Notes: generated by a model from the sequence alone, not told the origin. A stretch of 64,000 bases of DNA from Streptomyces sp. SID12488 (GCF_010548275.1 NZ_JAAGLT010000005.1:62001-126000); one strand, 5' to 3'. Numbered from the stretch's first letter, positions 38,386 to 51,513 are shown. Numbers and translations: made by a program.

Positions 38386-39588
38386 TCACTCCAGGCGGCT
38401 GACGACCAGATCCCATACGACCTCGGCCAGTGCCTCCTTCGGCCCGTGCGGCACCAGGGTCTCGCTGCCGTCGGCGCCCAGCACGACGGCCTCGTTCTCC
38501 TCGGAACCGAAGGTCCGGCGCTCCCCCACCTCGTTGACGACGAGCAGGTCACACCCCTTGCGCCGCAGCTTCGTACGGCCGTTGGCGAGTACGTCGTCCG
38601 TCTCGGCGGCGAAGCCGACGACCACCTGGCCGGCTCGGGCGCGGTCGGCCGAGATCTCCGCGAGAATGTCTGGATTCCGGACCAGGGCGACGGGTTCGGG
38701 ATCTTCGTCGTCCTTCTTCTTGATTTTGCCGGTCGCGTAGGCCACCGGGCGGAAGTCCGCGACCGCCGCGGCCATCACCACGGCGTCGGCGTCGGAGGCC
38801 GCCTTCAGCACGGCCTCGCGCAGTTGGACGGCCGTCCCCACGGGCACGACGTCCACACCTGCCGGGTCCGGCAGGCCGGTGTTCGCGGCGATCAGAGTGA
38901 CCCGGGCGCCCCGCGCGGCGGCCGTACGGGCGAGCGCGTACCCCTGCTTGCCGGAGGAGCGGTTGCCGAGGAAGCGGACCGGGTCGAGGGGCTCGCGGGT
39001 GCCCCCGGCGCTGACGACGACGTGTCGGCCGACGAGGTCGGGTTCCGTCACACCCCGGGCCAGGACTCGGCGGCAGACCTCGAAGATCTCGGCCGGGTCG
39101 GGCAGACGTCCCTTGCCCGTGTCGACGCCGGTGAGGCGCCCCACGGCCGGTTCGATGACGAGGGCGCCGCGGCGGCGCAGTGTCGCCACGTTCTCCCGGG
39201 TGGCCGGATGCTCCCACATCTCCGTGTGCATCGCGGGGGCGAAGACGACCGGACAGCGGGCGGTGAGGAGGGTGTTCGTAAGCAGGTCGTCGGCGAGACC
39301 GTGGGCCGCCTTCGCGAGCATGTCGGCGGTGGCCGGGGCCACGACGACCAGGTCGGCCTGCTGTCCGATGCGGACGTGCGGGACCTCGTGGACGTCGTCC
39401 CAGACCTCGGTGGAGACGGGGTGGCCGGAGAGCGCGGACCAGGTCGCGGCGCCGACGAAGTGCAGGGCGGACCCGGTGGGGACGACGCGGACGTCGTGGC
39501 CGGACTCCGTCAGTCTCCGCAGCAGCTCACAGGCCTTGTACGCGGCGATGCCGCCACTGACCCCCAGTACGACCTTCGGCTTGCCCAT
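38386..39588 (-). CDS. coaBC: Bifunctional phosphopantothenoylcysteine decarboxylase / phosphopantothenate-cysteine ligase
   Basis: The protein is 400 aa. The CoaC flavoprotein half has VVLGVSGGIAAYKACELLRRL, VVVAPATADMLAKAAHGLADDLLTNTLL and APAMHTEMWEHP. The CoaB half has VVVSAGGTREPLDPVRFLGNRSSGKQGYALA, AAAVADFRPVAYATGKIKK and VGFAAETDD. Together they make phosphopantetheine for coenzyme A. ATG at 39588 follows GGGGAGG; the frame is open further upstream but without support. Confidence 0.96.
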   Translation of the reverse strand: MGKPKVVLGVSGGIAAYKACELLRRLTESGHDVRVVPTGSALHFVGAATWSALSGHPVSTEVWDDVHEVPHVRIGQQADLVVVAPATADMLAKAAHGLADDLLTNTLLTARCPVVFAPAMHTEMWEHPATRENVATLRRRGALVIEPAVGRLTGVDTGKGRLPDPAEIFEVCRRVLARGVTEPDLVGRHVVVSAGGTREPLDPVRFLGNRSSGKQGYALARTAAARGARVTLIAANTGLPDPAGVDVVPVGTAVQLREAVLKAASDADAVVMAAAVADFRPVAYATGKIKKKDDEDPEPVALVRNPDILAEISADRARAGQVVVGFAAETDDVLANGRTKLRRKGCDLLVVNEVGERRTFGSEENEAVVLGADGSETLVPHGPKEALAEVVWDLVVSRLE

Positions 39589-39600
39589 CGGGCCTCCCCT

Positions 39601-39636
39601 GACTCGATACGCGCTCGACACCCGACTCGATACGCG
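39601..39636 (-). repeat. 13-bp direct repeats upstream of coaBC
   Basis: GACTCGATACGCG occurs at 39601-39613 and 39624-39636, 23 bases apart, between the rpoZ terminator and the coaBC ribosome binding site. The spacing of about two helical turns would suit a regulator or arise from a small duplication. Confidence 0.7.
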
Positions 39637-39648
39637 TCTATGACACAC

Positions 39649-39681
39649 CACAGGCCCGACAGTCGCGCTGTCGGGCCTGTG
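39649..39681 (-). terminator. rpoZ terminator hairpin
   Basis: A perfect 14-bp stem (CACAGGCCCGACAG with CTGTCGGGCCTGTG) with a 5-base loop begins 26 bases after the rpoZ stop. Confidence 0.85.
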
Positions 39682-39707
39682 GATAAGTGAGCCGAAACTT
39701 GAAAATA

Positions 39708-39980
39708 CTACTGCGCGGGGCCCTCAACGGCCTCGGACGTCAGCAGACCCGCGTTGATCTCACGCAGGGCGATCGAGAGCGGCTTCTCGTGGACATGGGT
39801 GTCCACGAGCGGACCGACGTACTCAAGGAGGCCCTCGCCGAGCTGCGAGTAGTACGCGTTGATCTGGCGGGCACGCTTGGCCGCGTAGATCACCAGGCTG
39901 TACTTCGAGTCGGTGGCTTCGAGGAGCTCGTCGATCGGAGGGTTGATGATGCCCTCGGGCGTGGAGATGGAAGAGGACAC
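39708..39980 (-). CDS. rpoZ: RNA polymerase omega subunit
   Basis: The protein is 90 aa and helps assemble RNA polymerase around beta'. [43 protein letters not shown] is the omega core, with the conserved SKY and A-KRARQIN segment. GTG at 39980 follows GGAAGGCAGAGC. It lies 38 bases after gmk, the usual gmk-rpoZ pairing. Confidence 0.97.
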   Translation of the reverse strand: MSSSISTPEGIINPPIDELLEATDSKYSLVIYAAKRARQINAYYSQLGEGLLEYVGPLVDTHVHEKPLSIALREINAGLLTSEAVEGPAQ

Positions 39981-40018
39981 GCTCTGCCTTCCGAAAGGTG
40001 GGATGGGATCGAAAACGA

Positions 40019-40612
40019 TCACACAACTTCCATCAAGGCTAGCAGCTCGCGCGCCACGTCCTCGACAGAGGTGTTGACCAGGGTCTCGTCGAACTCCGGC
40101 TCGGCGGCCAGTTCGATCTTGGCCGCCTCCAGGCGGCGTTCGATCACCTCGGGCGGTTCGGTGCCCCGCCCGGTCAGTCGGCGCACCAGCTCGTCCCAGG
40201 AGGGAGGAGCCAGGAACACCAGCAGAGCGTCCGACATGGACTCACGGACCTGCCGGGCGCCCTGGAGATCGATCTCCAGGAGGACCGACTCGCCGGACTC
40301 CAGACGCTCCAGCACGGCCGCACGCGGTGTGCCGTAGCGGTTGCCGGCGAACTCGGCCCACTCCAGGAGCTCGCCGTTGGCAATCAGCTTGTCCATCTCC
40401 TCGTCGGTGACGAAGAAGTAGTGGACGCCGTGCCGCTCACCGGGGCGCGGCTTTCGGGTCGTTGCCGACACCGAGAGCCACACCTCGGGGTGTGCCTTGC
40501 GCATATGAACGACGACCGTGCTCTTACCGACACCCGAGGGGCCGGAGAGCACGGTCAGCCGTGGACGTACGTCCGGGGGCTCGGGGGTCGTCCCCCGGAA
40601 TGTTGCAGCCAT
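40019..40612 (-). CDS. gmk: Guanylate kinase
   Basis: The protein is 197 aa and phosphorylates GMP to [22 protein letters not shown] is the P-loop; [21 protein letters not shown] and [16 protein letters not shown] form the GMP-binding domain; [13 protein letters not shown] follows. It begins 36 bases after the IHF-like gene on the same strand and precedes rpoZ. Confidence 0.97.
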   Translation of the reverse strand: MAATFRGTTPEPPDVRPRLTVLSGPSGVGKSTVVVHMRKAHPEVWLSVSATTRKPRPGERHGVHYFFVTDEEMDKLIANGELLEWAEFAGNRYGTPRAAVLERLESGESVLLEIDLQGARQVRESMSDALLVFLAPPSWDELVRRLTGRGTEPPEVIERRLEAAKIELAAEPEFDETLVNTSVEDVARELLALMEVV

Positions 40613-40648
40613 GCGGCGATTATTCCAGGAATCCCGGGGTGCCAGGAC

Positions 40649-40972
40649 TCAGGAGCCGGTGCTGCCGAACTCGCGCTCCAGGGAGGCGACTTGGTTTGAG
40701 CCAAGGCCACGCACCCGGCGGCTCTCGGAGATACCGAGTCGCTCCATGATCTGCTTGGCGCGGACCTTGCCCACGCCCGGGAGCGATTCGAGCAGGGCGG
40801 AGACCTTCATCTTGCCGATGACGTCGTTCTCGCGACCCTGCTTGATGACCTCGTGAAGGGAGGCGCCGGAGTGCTTGAGTCGATTCTTGACCTCGGCCCG
40901 CTCCCGGCGAGCCGCGGCGGCCTTTTCGAGCGCGGCTGCGCGCTGTTCAGGGGTAAGGGGCGGAAGAGCCAC
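40649..40972 (-). CDS. mihF: Streptomycete integration host factor-like nucleoid protein (sIHF)
   Basis: The protein is 107 aa. The N-terminal helix LTPEQRAAALEKAAAARRERAEVKNRLKHS and the helix-two-turns-helix core LLESLPGVGKVRAKQIMERLGISESRRVRGLGSNQ match actinobacterial mIHF/sIHF, which binds DNA, influences supercoiling and affects sporulation and antibiotic production. GTG at 40972 follows GAGGTGA at 8 bases. The unusual upstream region 40973-41248 is AT-richer and contains TTGAGA/TCTCAA arms (41178-41199); it probably holds this gene's promoter. Confidence 0.95.
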   Translation of the reverse strand: MALPPLTPEQRAAALEKAAAARRERAEVKNRLKHSGASLHEVIKQGRENDVIGKMKVSALLESLPGVGKVRAKQIMERLGISESRRVRGLGSNQVASLEREFGSTGS

Positions 40973-41248
40973 GCCTACGTCACCTCGGATGTCGAACTGT
41001 CGGATACGGACCGGTGAGGAAGCTAATCGCCCCTCACCTGGTGAGCTACGAGCAACACGCTCGCTCGTTGGCTCTCGTCGGAGACTAGCGGCCAAGTCCG
41101 CCAGAGTCAGCGAGAACAGCGGAAAAGTCCTGGTCAGCCTTCACCAGGTCGGATATTTCGGTCAAACTGCCCTGGATTTGAGAATGTATTCAGTCTCAAG
41201 GCGTCCGGAAGTCACTCATCGGAGGACTTCGCCGAACTGTGCGAATGC

Positions 41249-42094
41249 TCAGGTGGCGGCCACTGCGGCCCGGATCTCGTCCGCGAAGCGGTCCGACGCG
41301 TCCCGCAGTGCGGCGAGTTCGGGACCGTGACGCAGAACACCTCGGCTGACGTTCGGAACCACGTTCCGCAGTGCCGCCCCGAACACCCCGCGAAGATCGG
41401 CCGGGGTCGCCCCCTGCGCACCGACTCCGGGCGCCAGGAGAGGTCCGTTGATGTCGAGGTCGTAGGACGAGAGGTCACCGAGCGTGGCTCCGACGACCGC
41501 GCCGAAGGAGCCCATGGGCCGCTCCCCCGCGTTCTCTGCGGCGAGGTACGCCAGCATGGTCGCGCCGACGTTCAGCCCGTCCTCGCGGACGGCGTGCTGC
41601 ACCTGACCGCCCTCGGGGTTGGAGGTCAGCGCCAGCACGAACAGGCCCACGCCGCTCTCCCGCGCGAGGTCGACCGCCGGCTGCAGGGAGCCGTAGCCGA
41701 GATACGGCGAGACGGTGAGCGCGTCCGAGAACAGCGGGGCGCCCTTCTCCAGGAAGGCCGCGGCGTACGCGGCCATGGTGGAGCCGATGTCGCCGCGCTT
41801 GGCGTCCATCACGACCAGCGTGCCGGCCTCCCGCGCCTCCTGGACCGTCTTCTCCAGCACGGCGACCCCGCGCGACCCGAACCGCTCGAAGAACGCGCTC
41901 TGCGGCTTCATCACCGCGACGCGTCCGGCCAGCGCCTCGACGACGGTGCGGCTGAACCGCTCCAGGCCGGCGACATCGTCGTTCAGCCCCCAGTCGAGGA
42001 GCAGGGAGGCGTGCGGGTCGATGCCGACACAGAGCGGGCCGCGCTCGTCCATGGCGCGACGCAGCCGGGCACCGAAGGGTTCCAGGACTGTCAT
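41249..42094 (-). CDS. pyrF: Orotidine-5'-phosphate decarboxylase, class II
   Basis: The protein is 281 aa and catalyses the last step to UMP. LCVGIDPHASLL, VAVMKPQSAFFERFG and the catalytic VVMDAKRGDIGSTMAAYA are diagnostic. It is the last gene of the pyr operon; its ATG overlaps the pyrD stop by 4 bases. Confidence 0.96.
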   Translation of the reverse strand: MTVLEPFGARLRRAMDERGPLCVGIDPHASLLLDWGLNDDVAGLERFSRTVVEALAGRVAVMKPQSAFFERFGSRGVAVLEKTVQEAREAGTLVVMDAKRGDIGSTMAAYAAAFLEKGAPLFSDALTVSPYLGYGSLQPAVDLARESGVGLFVLALTSNPEGGQVQHAVREDGLNVGATMLAYLAAENAGERPMGSFGAVVGATLGDLSSYDLDINGPLLAPGVGAQGATPADLRGVFGAALRNVVPNVSRGVLRHGPELAALRDASDRFADEIRAAVAAT

Positions 42095-43197
42095 ACGGTC
42101 TTCCTCACGTCGGCGCCGACCGCGTCGGCGAGGGTGGCGTACGGGCTTGTACGGAGGCGGGCGGCGAGGCCCTTGTGGATGGCGCGTCCCCAGAAAGGGC
42201 CCTCGTATACGAAGGCGCTGTAGCCCTGTACGAGCGTGGCGCCGGCCAGGACGCGCTGCCAGGCGTCCTCGGCGTTCTCGATGCCGCCGACGCCCACCAG
42301 GGTGATCCGGTCGCCCACGCGCGCGTAGAGACGGCTCAGCACCTCCAGGGAGCGTGCCTTCAGGGGTGCGCCGGAGAGGCCGCCGGTCTCCTTCACCAGG
42401 GTGGGTTCGGAGGTCAGGCCGAGGCCCTCGCGCGCGATGGTGGTGTTCGTGGCGATGATCCCGTCCAGGCCCAGTTCGACGGCGAGGTCGGCCACGGCGT
42501 CCACGTCCTCGTCGGCGAGGTCGGGCGCGATCTTCACCAGCAGCGGGACACGGCGTGCGGTCACCGCACGGTCGGCGGCCTCACGGACGGCGCTGAGCAG
42601 CGGGCGCAGCGCCTCGGTGGCCTGGAGGTTGCGCAGGCCGGGCGTGTTGGGCGAGCTGACGTTGACGACGAGATAGTCGGCGTACTCGGCGAGCCGCTCG
42701 GTCGACTTCACGTAGTCGGCGACGGCCTCGACCTCGGGGACGGCCTTGGTCTTGCCGATGTTGACGCCGACGACGGTCCTGAAGACCGCCTCCCGGCTCG
42801 CCAGACGGGCCGCCACGGCCAGCGAACCCTCGTTGTTGAACCCCATGCGGTTGATGAGCGCCCGGTCCGGCACAAGGCGGAACAGCCGCTTCCTGGGGTT
42901 GCCTGGCTGCGGCTCCCCCGTGACCGTGCCGATCTCGACGTGGTCGAAGCCGAGCATCGACATCCCGTCGACGGCGATGGCGTTCTTGTCGAAGCCGGCC
43001 GCGAGCCCGAAGGGCCCGTGCATCCGCAGCCCGAAGGCCTCGGTGCGCAGTTCCTCGTACCGGGGTGCGAGGGCGGCGGCGACGAACGTCCGCAGCACGG
43101 GGACGCGGGCGGCGAGGCGGATCCAGCGGAAGGCGAGGTGATGGGCCGCTTCGGGGTCCATCCGTTTGAAGACCAGTCGGAAGAAAAGCTTGTACAT
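42091..43197 (-). CDS. pyrD: Dihydroorotate dehydrogenase, class 2 (quinone-linked)
   Basis: The protein is 368 aa. An N-terminal amphipathic helix region ([29 protein letters not shown]) for membrane attachment, [37 protein letters not shown] and [15 protein letters not shown] identify the class 2 enzyme with catalytic Ser. It overlaps pyrF (ATGA). A strong hairpin lies between carB and this gene, so its supply may be modulated relative to carB. Confidence 0.96.
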   Translation of the reverse strand: MYKLFFRLVFKRMDPEAAHHLAFRWIRLAARVPVLRTFVAAALAPRYEELRTEAFGLRMHGPFGLAAGFDKNAIAVDGMSMLGFDHVEIGTVTGEPQPGNPRKRLFRLVPDRALINRMGFNNEGSLAVAARLASREAVFRTVVGVNIGKTKAVPEVEAVADYVKSTERLAEYADYLVVNVSSPNTPGLRNLQATEALRPLLSAVREAADRAVTARRVPLLVKIAPDLADEDVDAVADLAVELGLDGIIATNTTIAREGLGLTSEPTLVKETGGLSGAPLKARSLEVLSRLYARVGDRITLVGVGGIENAEDAWQRVLAGATLVQGYSAFVYEGPFWGRAIHKGLAARLRTSPYATLADAVGADVRKTV

Positions 43198-43238
43198 GGT
43201 GGTGTCCTCGCTACGGCCTCGCGGTGAGGCCTCATGAA

Positions 43239-43268
43239 GAGGGGGACACCGTTTCCGGTGTCCCCCTC
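43239..43268 (-). terminator. Hairpin inside the pyr operon, between carB and pyrD
   Basis: A perfect 12-bp stem (GAGGGGGACACC with GGTGTCCCCCTC) and 6-base loop begin 7 bases after the carB stop. It may be a partial terminator, a processing site or a 3'-end stabiliser. Confidence 0.65.
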
Positions 43269-43275
43269 AGGGCTG

Positions 43276-46576
<3,301 letters not shown>

Positions 46577-46584
<8 letters not shown>

Positions 46585-47734
46585 GCTGGCCCTCCATCTG
46601 GACTGTGCTCATCAAAGACGTGAAGCGGTCGAACAGGTAGGCGGCGTCATGCGGGCCCGCTGCCGCCTCGGGGTGGTACTGGACGCTGAACGCAGGCCGG
46701 TCGAGCAGCCTGAGCCCTTCCACGACCTGGTCGTTCAGACAGACGTGCGAGACCTCGGCGCGCCCGTAGGGCGTCTCGGAGACCCGGTCGAGCGGCGCGT
46801 CCACGGCGAAGCCGTGGTTGTGGGCGGTGACCTCGACCTTGCCGGTCGTACGGTCCTGAACGGGCTGGTTGATGCCCCGGTGGCCGTACTTCAGCTTGTA
46901 CGTGCCGAAGCCGAGCGCACGGCCCAGGATCTGGTTGCCGAAGCAGATACCGAAGAGCGGTGTGCCACGCTCCAGGACGGCCCGCATGAGGGCGACCGGG
47001 TGGTCGGCGGTGGCCGGGTCGCCCGGCCCGTTGGAGAAGAACACACCGTCGGGCTTGACGGCGTACACGTCCTCCACGGTCGCCGTGGCGGGCAGTACGT
47101 GCACCTCGATGCCGCGTTCGGCCATCCGGTGCGGGGTCATGCCCTTGATGCCGAGGTCGACGGCGGCGACGGTGAACTTCTTCTCACCGATCGCGGGGAC
47201 GACGTACGTCTCCTTGGTGGCGACCTCCGCCGAGAGGTCGGCGCCCGTCATCTCGGGGGCCTGGCGCACCTCGGCGAGCATGGTGCCGTCATCGGGCAGC
47301 GCGTTGCCGGAGAAGATGCCGACGCGCATGGCACCGCGCTCCCGCAGATGCCGCGTCAGCGCGCGCGTGTCGATGCCGGAGATGCCGACCACGCCCTGGT
47401 TGCGCAGTTCCTCGTCGAGGGAGCGCCGGGAGCGCCAGTTGGAGGGCACGCGCGCGGGGTCCCGTACGACATAGCCCGCGACCCAGATCCGCTGCGACTC
47501 CGGGTCCTCGTCGTTGACGCCGGTGTTGCCGACGTGCGGGGCGGTCATCACGACCACCTGGCGGTGGTACGACGGGTCGGTGAGGGTCTCCTGGTAGCCG
47601 GTCATGCCGGTCGAGAAGACGGCCTCTCCGAAGGTCACCCCCACGGCCCCGTAGGCACGGCCGCGGAAGATCCGGCCGTCCTCCAGGACGAGTACGGCGG
47701 GAGTTGTGGTGGCTCCCCGGGTGGAGGTCGTCAT
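46577..47734 (-). CDS. carA: Carbamoyl-phosphate synthase small subunit (glutaminase)
   Basis: The protein is 385 aa. The N-terminal CarA domain ([44 protein letters not shown]) is followed by a class I glutamine amidotransferase domain with [26 protein letters not shown] (catalytic Cys) and [14 protein letters not shown] (His and Glu). ATG at 47734 overlaps the upstream PH-domain gene (ATGA), coupling the two. Confidence 0.97.
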
Positions 47735-48309
47735 CGTGCGCCTTCCGTTTCCGTCGTCTTGTTGATCATCTGGTTCAGGGTGCGGACCCACTCGTTGTGC
47801 TCGGCCGCGCGGTCGGAGCGGAACCCGGAGTCGAGCAGCTTGCCGCCGTGCTCCCAGGTGACGACCAGCAGGCCGCCCTCGCTGAGGACCTTGCCCGCGA
47901 TGCCCTTGTCGAGCCGGGCCTCGCGCAGGGCCTCCAGGGGGACGTAGAAGTCGGCCGCACCGGGGCGTACGACGTCCAGTCCCGCGTCCGTCAGTGTCAG
48001 CTCGACCCGGCTGCGGGTGCCCAGGCCGTGCGCCACGATGCGGTCCAGCCACTGACCGGCGGTGGTGGAGCCGTGGTAGCGCCCGCTCATCGTCAGTTTC
48101 GCCTCGCCGGGCTCATCCGGCGCGACGAGCAGCTCGGGCAGGTCGCCCTGGAGCGTGCCGCGCCACTTCCATCCCTCGCGCATCAGCCAGTAGATGAGCG
48201 CGACGAAGAGCGCGAGCCCCACCAGCCAGCCCACGCGGGCGGCCCAGTCGGTCACCTCCGCCGACTTCTGTTCGGCGGCGACGTACGTCAAATGCGGCAG
48301 TGATGTCAC
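47731..48309 (-). CDS. PH-domain-like membrane protein within the pyr operon
   Basis: The protein is 192 aa. A single membrane helix ([20 protein letters not shown], ~22-42) is followed by a cytosolic beta-rich domain ([67 protein letters not shown]...[34 protein letters not shown]) of PH-like type. GTG at 48309 overlaps the pyrC stop (GTGA) and its stop overlaps the carA start, so it is coupled on both sides. The function is unknown, but I recall the position being kept in streptomycetes. Confidence 0.85.
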   Translation of the reverse strand: MTSLPHLTYVAAEQKSAEVTDWAARVGWLVGLALFVALIYWLMREGWKWRGTLQGDLPELLVAPDEPGEAKLTMSGRYHGSTTAGQWLDRIVAHGLGTRSRVELTLTDAGLDVVRPGAADFYVPLEALREARLDKGIAGKVLSEGGLLVVTWEHGGKLLDSGFRSDRAAEHNEWVRTLNQMINKTTETEGAR

Positions 48310-49592
48310 GCGAGCTTCCCGTCGACGAGCGTGGCCTTGCCCCGGAGCCACGTGTGCGTGACACGGCCCGGCAGCTCACGGCCCTCGTACGGGGTGTTGC
48401 GGCTGCGGGAGGCGAAGCCCGCGGGGTCCACCGACCCACGGTATGCCGTGTCGACGAGCGTGAGGTTGGCGGGCTCACCTGCCGAGACGGGGCGGCCGTG
48501 GCCCGTCGCCCGCCCGATGCGAGCGGGGGCGAAGGACATGCGGTCGGCGACGGTCGCCCAGTCCAGCAGTCCGGTGTCCACCATCGTCTCCTGGACCACT
48601 GACAACGCGGTCTCCAGGCCGACCATGCCCATGGCGGCGGCGGCCCACTCGCAGTCCTTGTCCTCGTGCGGGTGCGGGGCGTGGTCGGTGGCGACGATGT
48701 CGATCGTGCCGTCGGCGAGCGCCTCGCGCAGGGCCAGCACATCGCGCTCGGTGCGCAGCGGCGGGTTGACCTTGTAGACCGGGTTGTACGTCCGGACCAG
48801 CTCGTCGGTGAGGAGGAGGTGGTGCGGGGTCACCTCGGCGGTGACGTCGATGCCCCGAGACTTCGCCCAGCGGATGATCTCGACGGACCCGGCGGTCGAC
48901 AGATGGCAGATGTGGACCCGCGACCCGACGTGCTCGGCGAGCAGCACATCACGCGCGATGACCGACTCCTCGGCGACAGCGGGCCAGCCCCCGAGCCCCA
49001 GCTCGGCCGACACCACACCCTCGTTCATCTGGGCGCCCTCGGTCAGCCGCGGCTCCTGCGCGTGCTGGGCGACGACTCCGCCGAAGGCCTTCACGTACTC
49101 CAGCGCCCGCCGCATGATCACGGCGTCGTCGACGCACTTGCCGTCGTCGGAGAAGACGGTGACACCGGCCGCCGACTCGTGCATGGCGCCCAGCTCGGCG
49201 AGCTTCTTGCCCTCCAGGCCGACGGTGACGGCCCCGATGGGCTGCACGTCGCAGTAGCCGTGCTCCTGCCCGAGCCGGTAGACCTGCTCGACCACACCGG
49301 CGGTGTCGGCGACCGGGAAGGTGTTGGCCATGGCGAACACGGCCGTGAAGCCGCCGCTCGCCGCAGCCCTGGTCCCGGTCAGCACCGTCTCGGAGTCCTC
49401 GCGCCCCGGCTCACGCAGATGCGTGTGCAGATCGACGAGCCCCGGCAGCAGCACCTTCCCCTCGGCCTCGACGACCTCGGCCCCTTCGGCGGACAGCCCG
49501 GCACCCACAGCGGCGATGGTCCCGCCGTCGATCAGCACGTCCTGCGGCTCGCCACCGAGCACCCGCGCACCACGAATAAGGATCTTGCCCAT
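48306..49592 (-). CDS. pyrC: Dihydroorotase, class I
   Basis: The protein is 428 aa. Metal-binding motifs are LLPGLVDLHTHLREPGREDSETVLTG, VVAQHAQEP, VHICHLSTAGS and DIVATDHAPHPHEDKDCEW, which closes the active site with Asp. It cyclises carbamoyl aspartate to dihydroorotate. It lies 5 bases after pyrB and overlaps the PH-protein gene by 4. Confidence 0.97.
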   Translation of the reverse strand: MGKILIRGARVLGGEPQDVLIDGGTIAAVGAGLSAEGAEVVEAEGKVLLPGLVDLHTHLREPGREDSETVLTGTRAAASGGFTAVFAMANTFPVADTAGVVEQVYRLGQEHGYCDVQPIGAVTVGLEGKKLAELGAMHESAAGVTVFSDDGKCVDDAVIMRRALEYVKAFGGVVAQHAQEPRLTEGAQMNEGVVSAELGLGGWPAVAEESVIARDVLLAEHVGSRVHICHLSTAGSVEIIRWAKSRGIDVTAEVTPHHLLLTDELVRTYNPVYKVNPPLRTERDVLALREALADGTIDIVATDHAPHPHEDKDCEWAAAAMGMVGLETALSVVQETMVDTGLLDWATVADRMSFAPARIGRATGHGRPVSAGEPANLTLVDTAYRGSVDPAGFASRSRNTPYEGRELPGRVTHTWLRGKATLVDGKLA

Positions 49593-49597
49593 GTGTC

Positions 49598-50575
49598 TTA
49601 CTTCTCCTCGGTACGGGTGTGGGTGACGGCGGGTTCGTTGCCACCGAGCAGCAGATAGAGCACGGCCATCCGGATGGAGACACCGTTGGTGACCTGCTCG
49701 ATCGCCGTGCAGCGCTCCGAGTCGGCGACCTCGGCGGTGATCTCCATACCGCGGACCATCGGCCCGGGATGCATCACGATGGCGTGCTCCGGCATCCGCG
49801 CCATTCGGTCGCCGTCGAGGCCGTAGCGCCGCGAGTACTCGCGCTCGGTCGGGAAGAACGCGGCGTTCATGCGCTCGCGCTGCACCCGCAGCAGCATCAC
49901 CGCGTCGGACTTCGGCAGGGTGCTGTCCAGGTCGTAGGAGACCTCGCAGGGCCAGCTCTCGACGCCGACCGGCACCAGGGTCGGCGGGGCGACGAGGGTG
50001 ACCTCCGCACCGAGGGTGTGCAGCAGGTCGACGTTGGAGCGGGCGACGCGGCTGTGCAGGATGTCGCCGACCAGGGTGATGCGCTTGCCGGCGAGGTCCT
50101 GCCCGATGCCCGCGTCCCGGCCGACCAGCCGACGCCGCATGGTGAAGGCGTCGAGCAGGGCCTGCGTGGGGTGCTGGTGGGTGCCGTCACCGGCGTTGAT
50201 GACGACCGCGTCGATCCAGCCCGAGGTGGCGAGCCGGTACGGGGCCCCGGAGGCGCCGTGCCGGATGACGACCGCGTCGACGCCCATGGCTTCGAGGGTC
50301 TGGGCGGTGTCCTTCAGGGACTCGCCCTTGGAGACGCTCGACCCCTTGGCGGTGAAGTTGATGACATCTGCGGACAGGCGCTTCTCGGCGGCCTCGAAGG
50401 AGATCCGGGTCCGGGTCGAGTCCTCGAAGAAGAGGTTGACGACGGTACGGCCGCGCAGGGTCGGCAGTTTCTTGATCGGCCGGTCGGCGACCCGGGCCAT
50501 CTCCTCGGCGGTGTCGAGGATCAGGACGGCGTCGTCGCGGGTGAGGTCGGCGGCCGAGATGAGATGACGCTGCAT
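49598..50575 (-). CDS. pyrB: Aspartate carbamoyltransferase catalytic subunit
   Basis: The protein is 325 aa. [19 protein letters not shown] binds carbamoyl phosphate; [22 protein letters not shown] and [20 protein letters not shown] are also diagnostic, as is [13 protein letters not shown]. No regulatory pyrI gene follows, as usual for bacteria with a class C enzyme associated with dihydroorotase. There is a 91-base gap after pyrR. Confidence 0.97.
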   Translation of the reverse strand: MQRHLISAADLTRDDAVLILDTAEEMARVADRPIKKLPTLRGRTVVNLFFEDSTRTRISFEAAEKRLSADVINFTAKGSSVSKGESLKDTAQTLEAMGVDAVVIRHGASGAPYRLATSGWIDAVVINAGDGTHQHPTQALLDAFTMRRRLVGRDAGIGQDLAGKRITLVGDILHSRVARSNVDLLHTLGAEVTLVAPPTLVPVGVESWPCEVSYDLDSTLPKSDAVMLLRVQRERMNAAFFPTEREYSRRYGLDGDRMARMPEHAIVMHPGPMVRGMEITAEVADSERCTAIEQVTNGVSIRMAVLYLLLGGNEPAVTHTRTEEK

Positions 50576-50666
50576 CTTTCAGGCTCCGTAAGGAAGTTCA
50601 GGAGATTCCGGGCAGGCAGGGGCATCGCGAAGGGACGTACGGCGCGGGGCCGCACGCGCACGCGTG

Positions 50667-51248
50667 CTACTGCTGGGCGGTCTGCTTCACCCCGAGCAGC
50701 ACGGTGTCCCGACCGTCCTCCTCGGCGAGCTGGACCTTGACCGTCTCCCGCAGCGACGTGGGGAGGTTCTTGCCGACGTAGTCGGCGCGGATGGGCAGTT
50801 CACGGTGTCCGCGGTCGACGAGGACCGCGAGCTGCACCGCGCGCGGGCGCCCGAGGTCGTTCAGGGCGTCGAGGGCGGCGCGGATGGTGCGGCCGGAGAA
50901 GAGCACGTCGTCGACGAGGACGACCAGTCTGCCGTCGAGACCGTCAGCGGGGATGTCGGTGCGGGCCAGCGCGCGCGGCGGATGCATGCGCAGGTCGTCG
51001 CGGTACATGGTGATGTCGAGCGAGCCGACCGGGATCTTGCGATCGGTGATCTCCGCCAGCTTGGCGGCGAGCCGCTGGGCGAGGAAGACGCCCCGGGTCG
51101 GAATGCCGAGGAGCACCACGTCGTCGGCGCCCCTGGCGCGTTCGACGATCTCGTGGGCGATGCGGGTCAGCACCCGCGCGATGTCGGGGGCTTCCAGAAC
51201 GGGCCGTGCGCCGGCCTCGTACTGCTGCTTGTCCTGCTCAGAGTCCAT
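50667..51248 (-). CDS. pyrR: Pyrimidine operon regulator / uracil phosphoribosyltransferase
   Basis: The protein is 193 aa. The PRPP-binding loop [28 protein letters not shown] and the dimer segment [21 protein letters not shown] mark PyrR. It binds pyr mRNA when UMP is high and has weak uracil phosphoribosyltransferase activity. It leads the pyr operon, and a matching RNA hairpin overlaps its own ribosome binding region. Confidence 0.96.
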   Translation of the reverse strand: MDSEQDKQQYEAGARPVLEAPDIARVLTRIAHEIVERARGADDVVLLGIPTRGVFLAQRLAAKLAEITDRKIPVGSLDITMYRDDLRMHPPRALARTDIPADGLDGRLVVLVDDVLFSGRTIRAALDALNDLGRPRAVQLAVLVDRGHRELPIRADYVGKNLPTSLRETVKVQLAEEDGRDTVLLGVKQTAQQ

Positions 51249-51258
51249 AGGAAACGGA

Positions 51259-51293
51259 CCTCCTTCTCCGCCTCACAGGACGGATCATTAAAG
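51259..51293 (-). promoter_or_regulatory. PyrR-binding RNA hairpin over the pyrR ribosome binding site
   Basis: On the minus strand CCGTC-CTGTGA-GGCGG (51268-51283) forms a 5-bp stem with a hexaloop matching the PyrR consensus CNGNGA, flanked by TTTAATGAT and the purine-rich AGAAGGAGG. The AGGAGG (51259-51264) is the pyrR Shine-Dalgarno. PyrR bound here would mask it, implying control of translation instead of transcription attenuation. Confidence 0.8.
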
Positions 51294-51424
51294 GACGTCG
51301 GAATTGCGCCAGCTACGGTACCAGCCCGCGCAACACACCTGATCACCCCCCTGGCTCCAGGCGTCACCCGACTGCCGTAACCGCACGTCGCCCGGCACGG
51401 GAGGGCCGGGCGGGACCATTCGGC

Positions 51425-51468
51425 TTGACGGGGAAGAGTAACGCTGCGTAACCTCACAGTGAGTCACC
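51425..51468 (+). promoter_or_regulatory. bldD promoter with BldD-type operator
   Basis: -35 TTGACG (51425-51430) and -10 TAACCT (51449-51454) are 18 bases apart. Immediately downstream AGTGA-G-TCACC (51458-51468) is a palindromic BldD-type site at the expected transcription start, consistent with the known autorepression of bldD. Confidence 0.7.
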
Positions 51469-51513
51469 AGCCGCGCGGCTCGTCCGCACGTCGACACTGT
51501 GTCCGGGAGCTAT

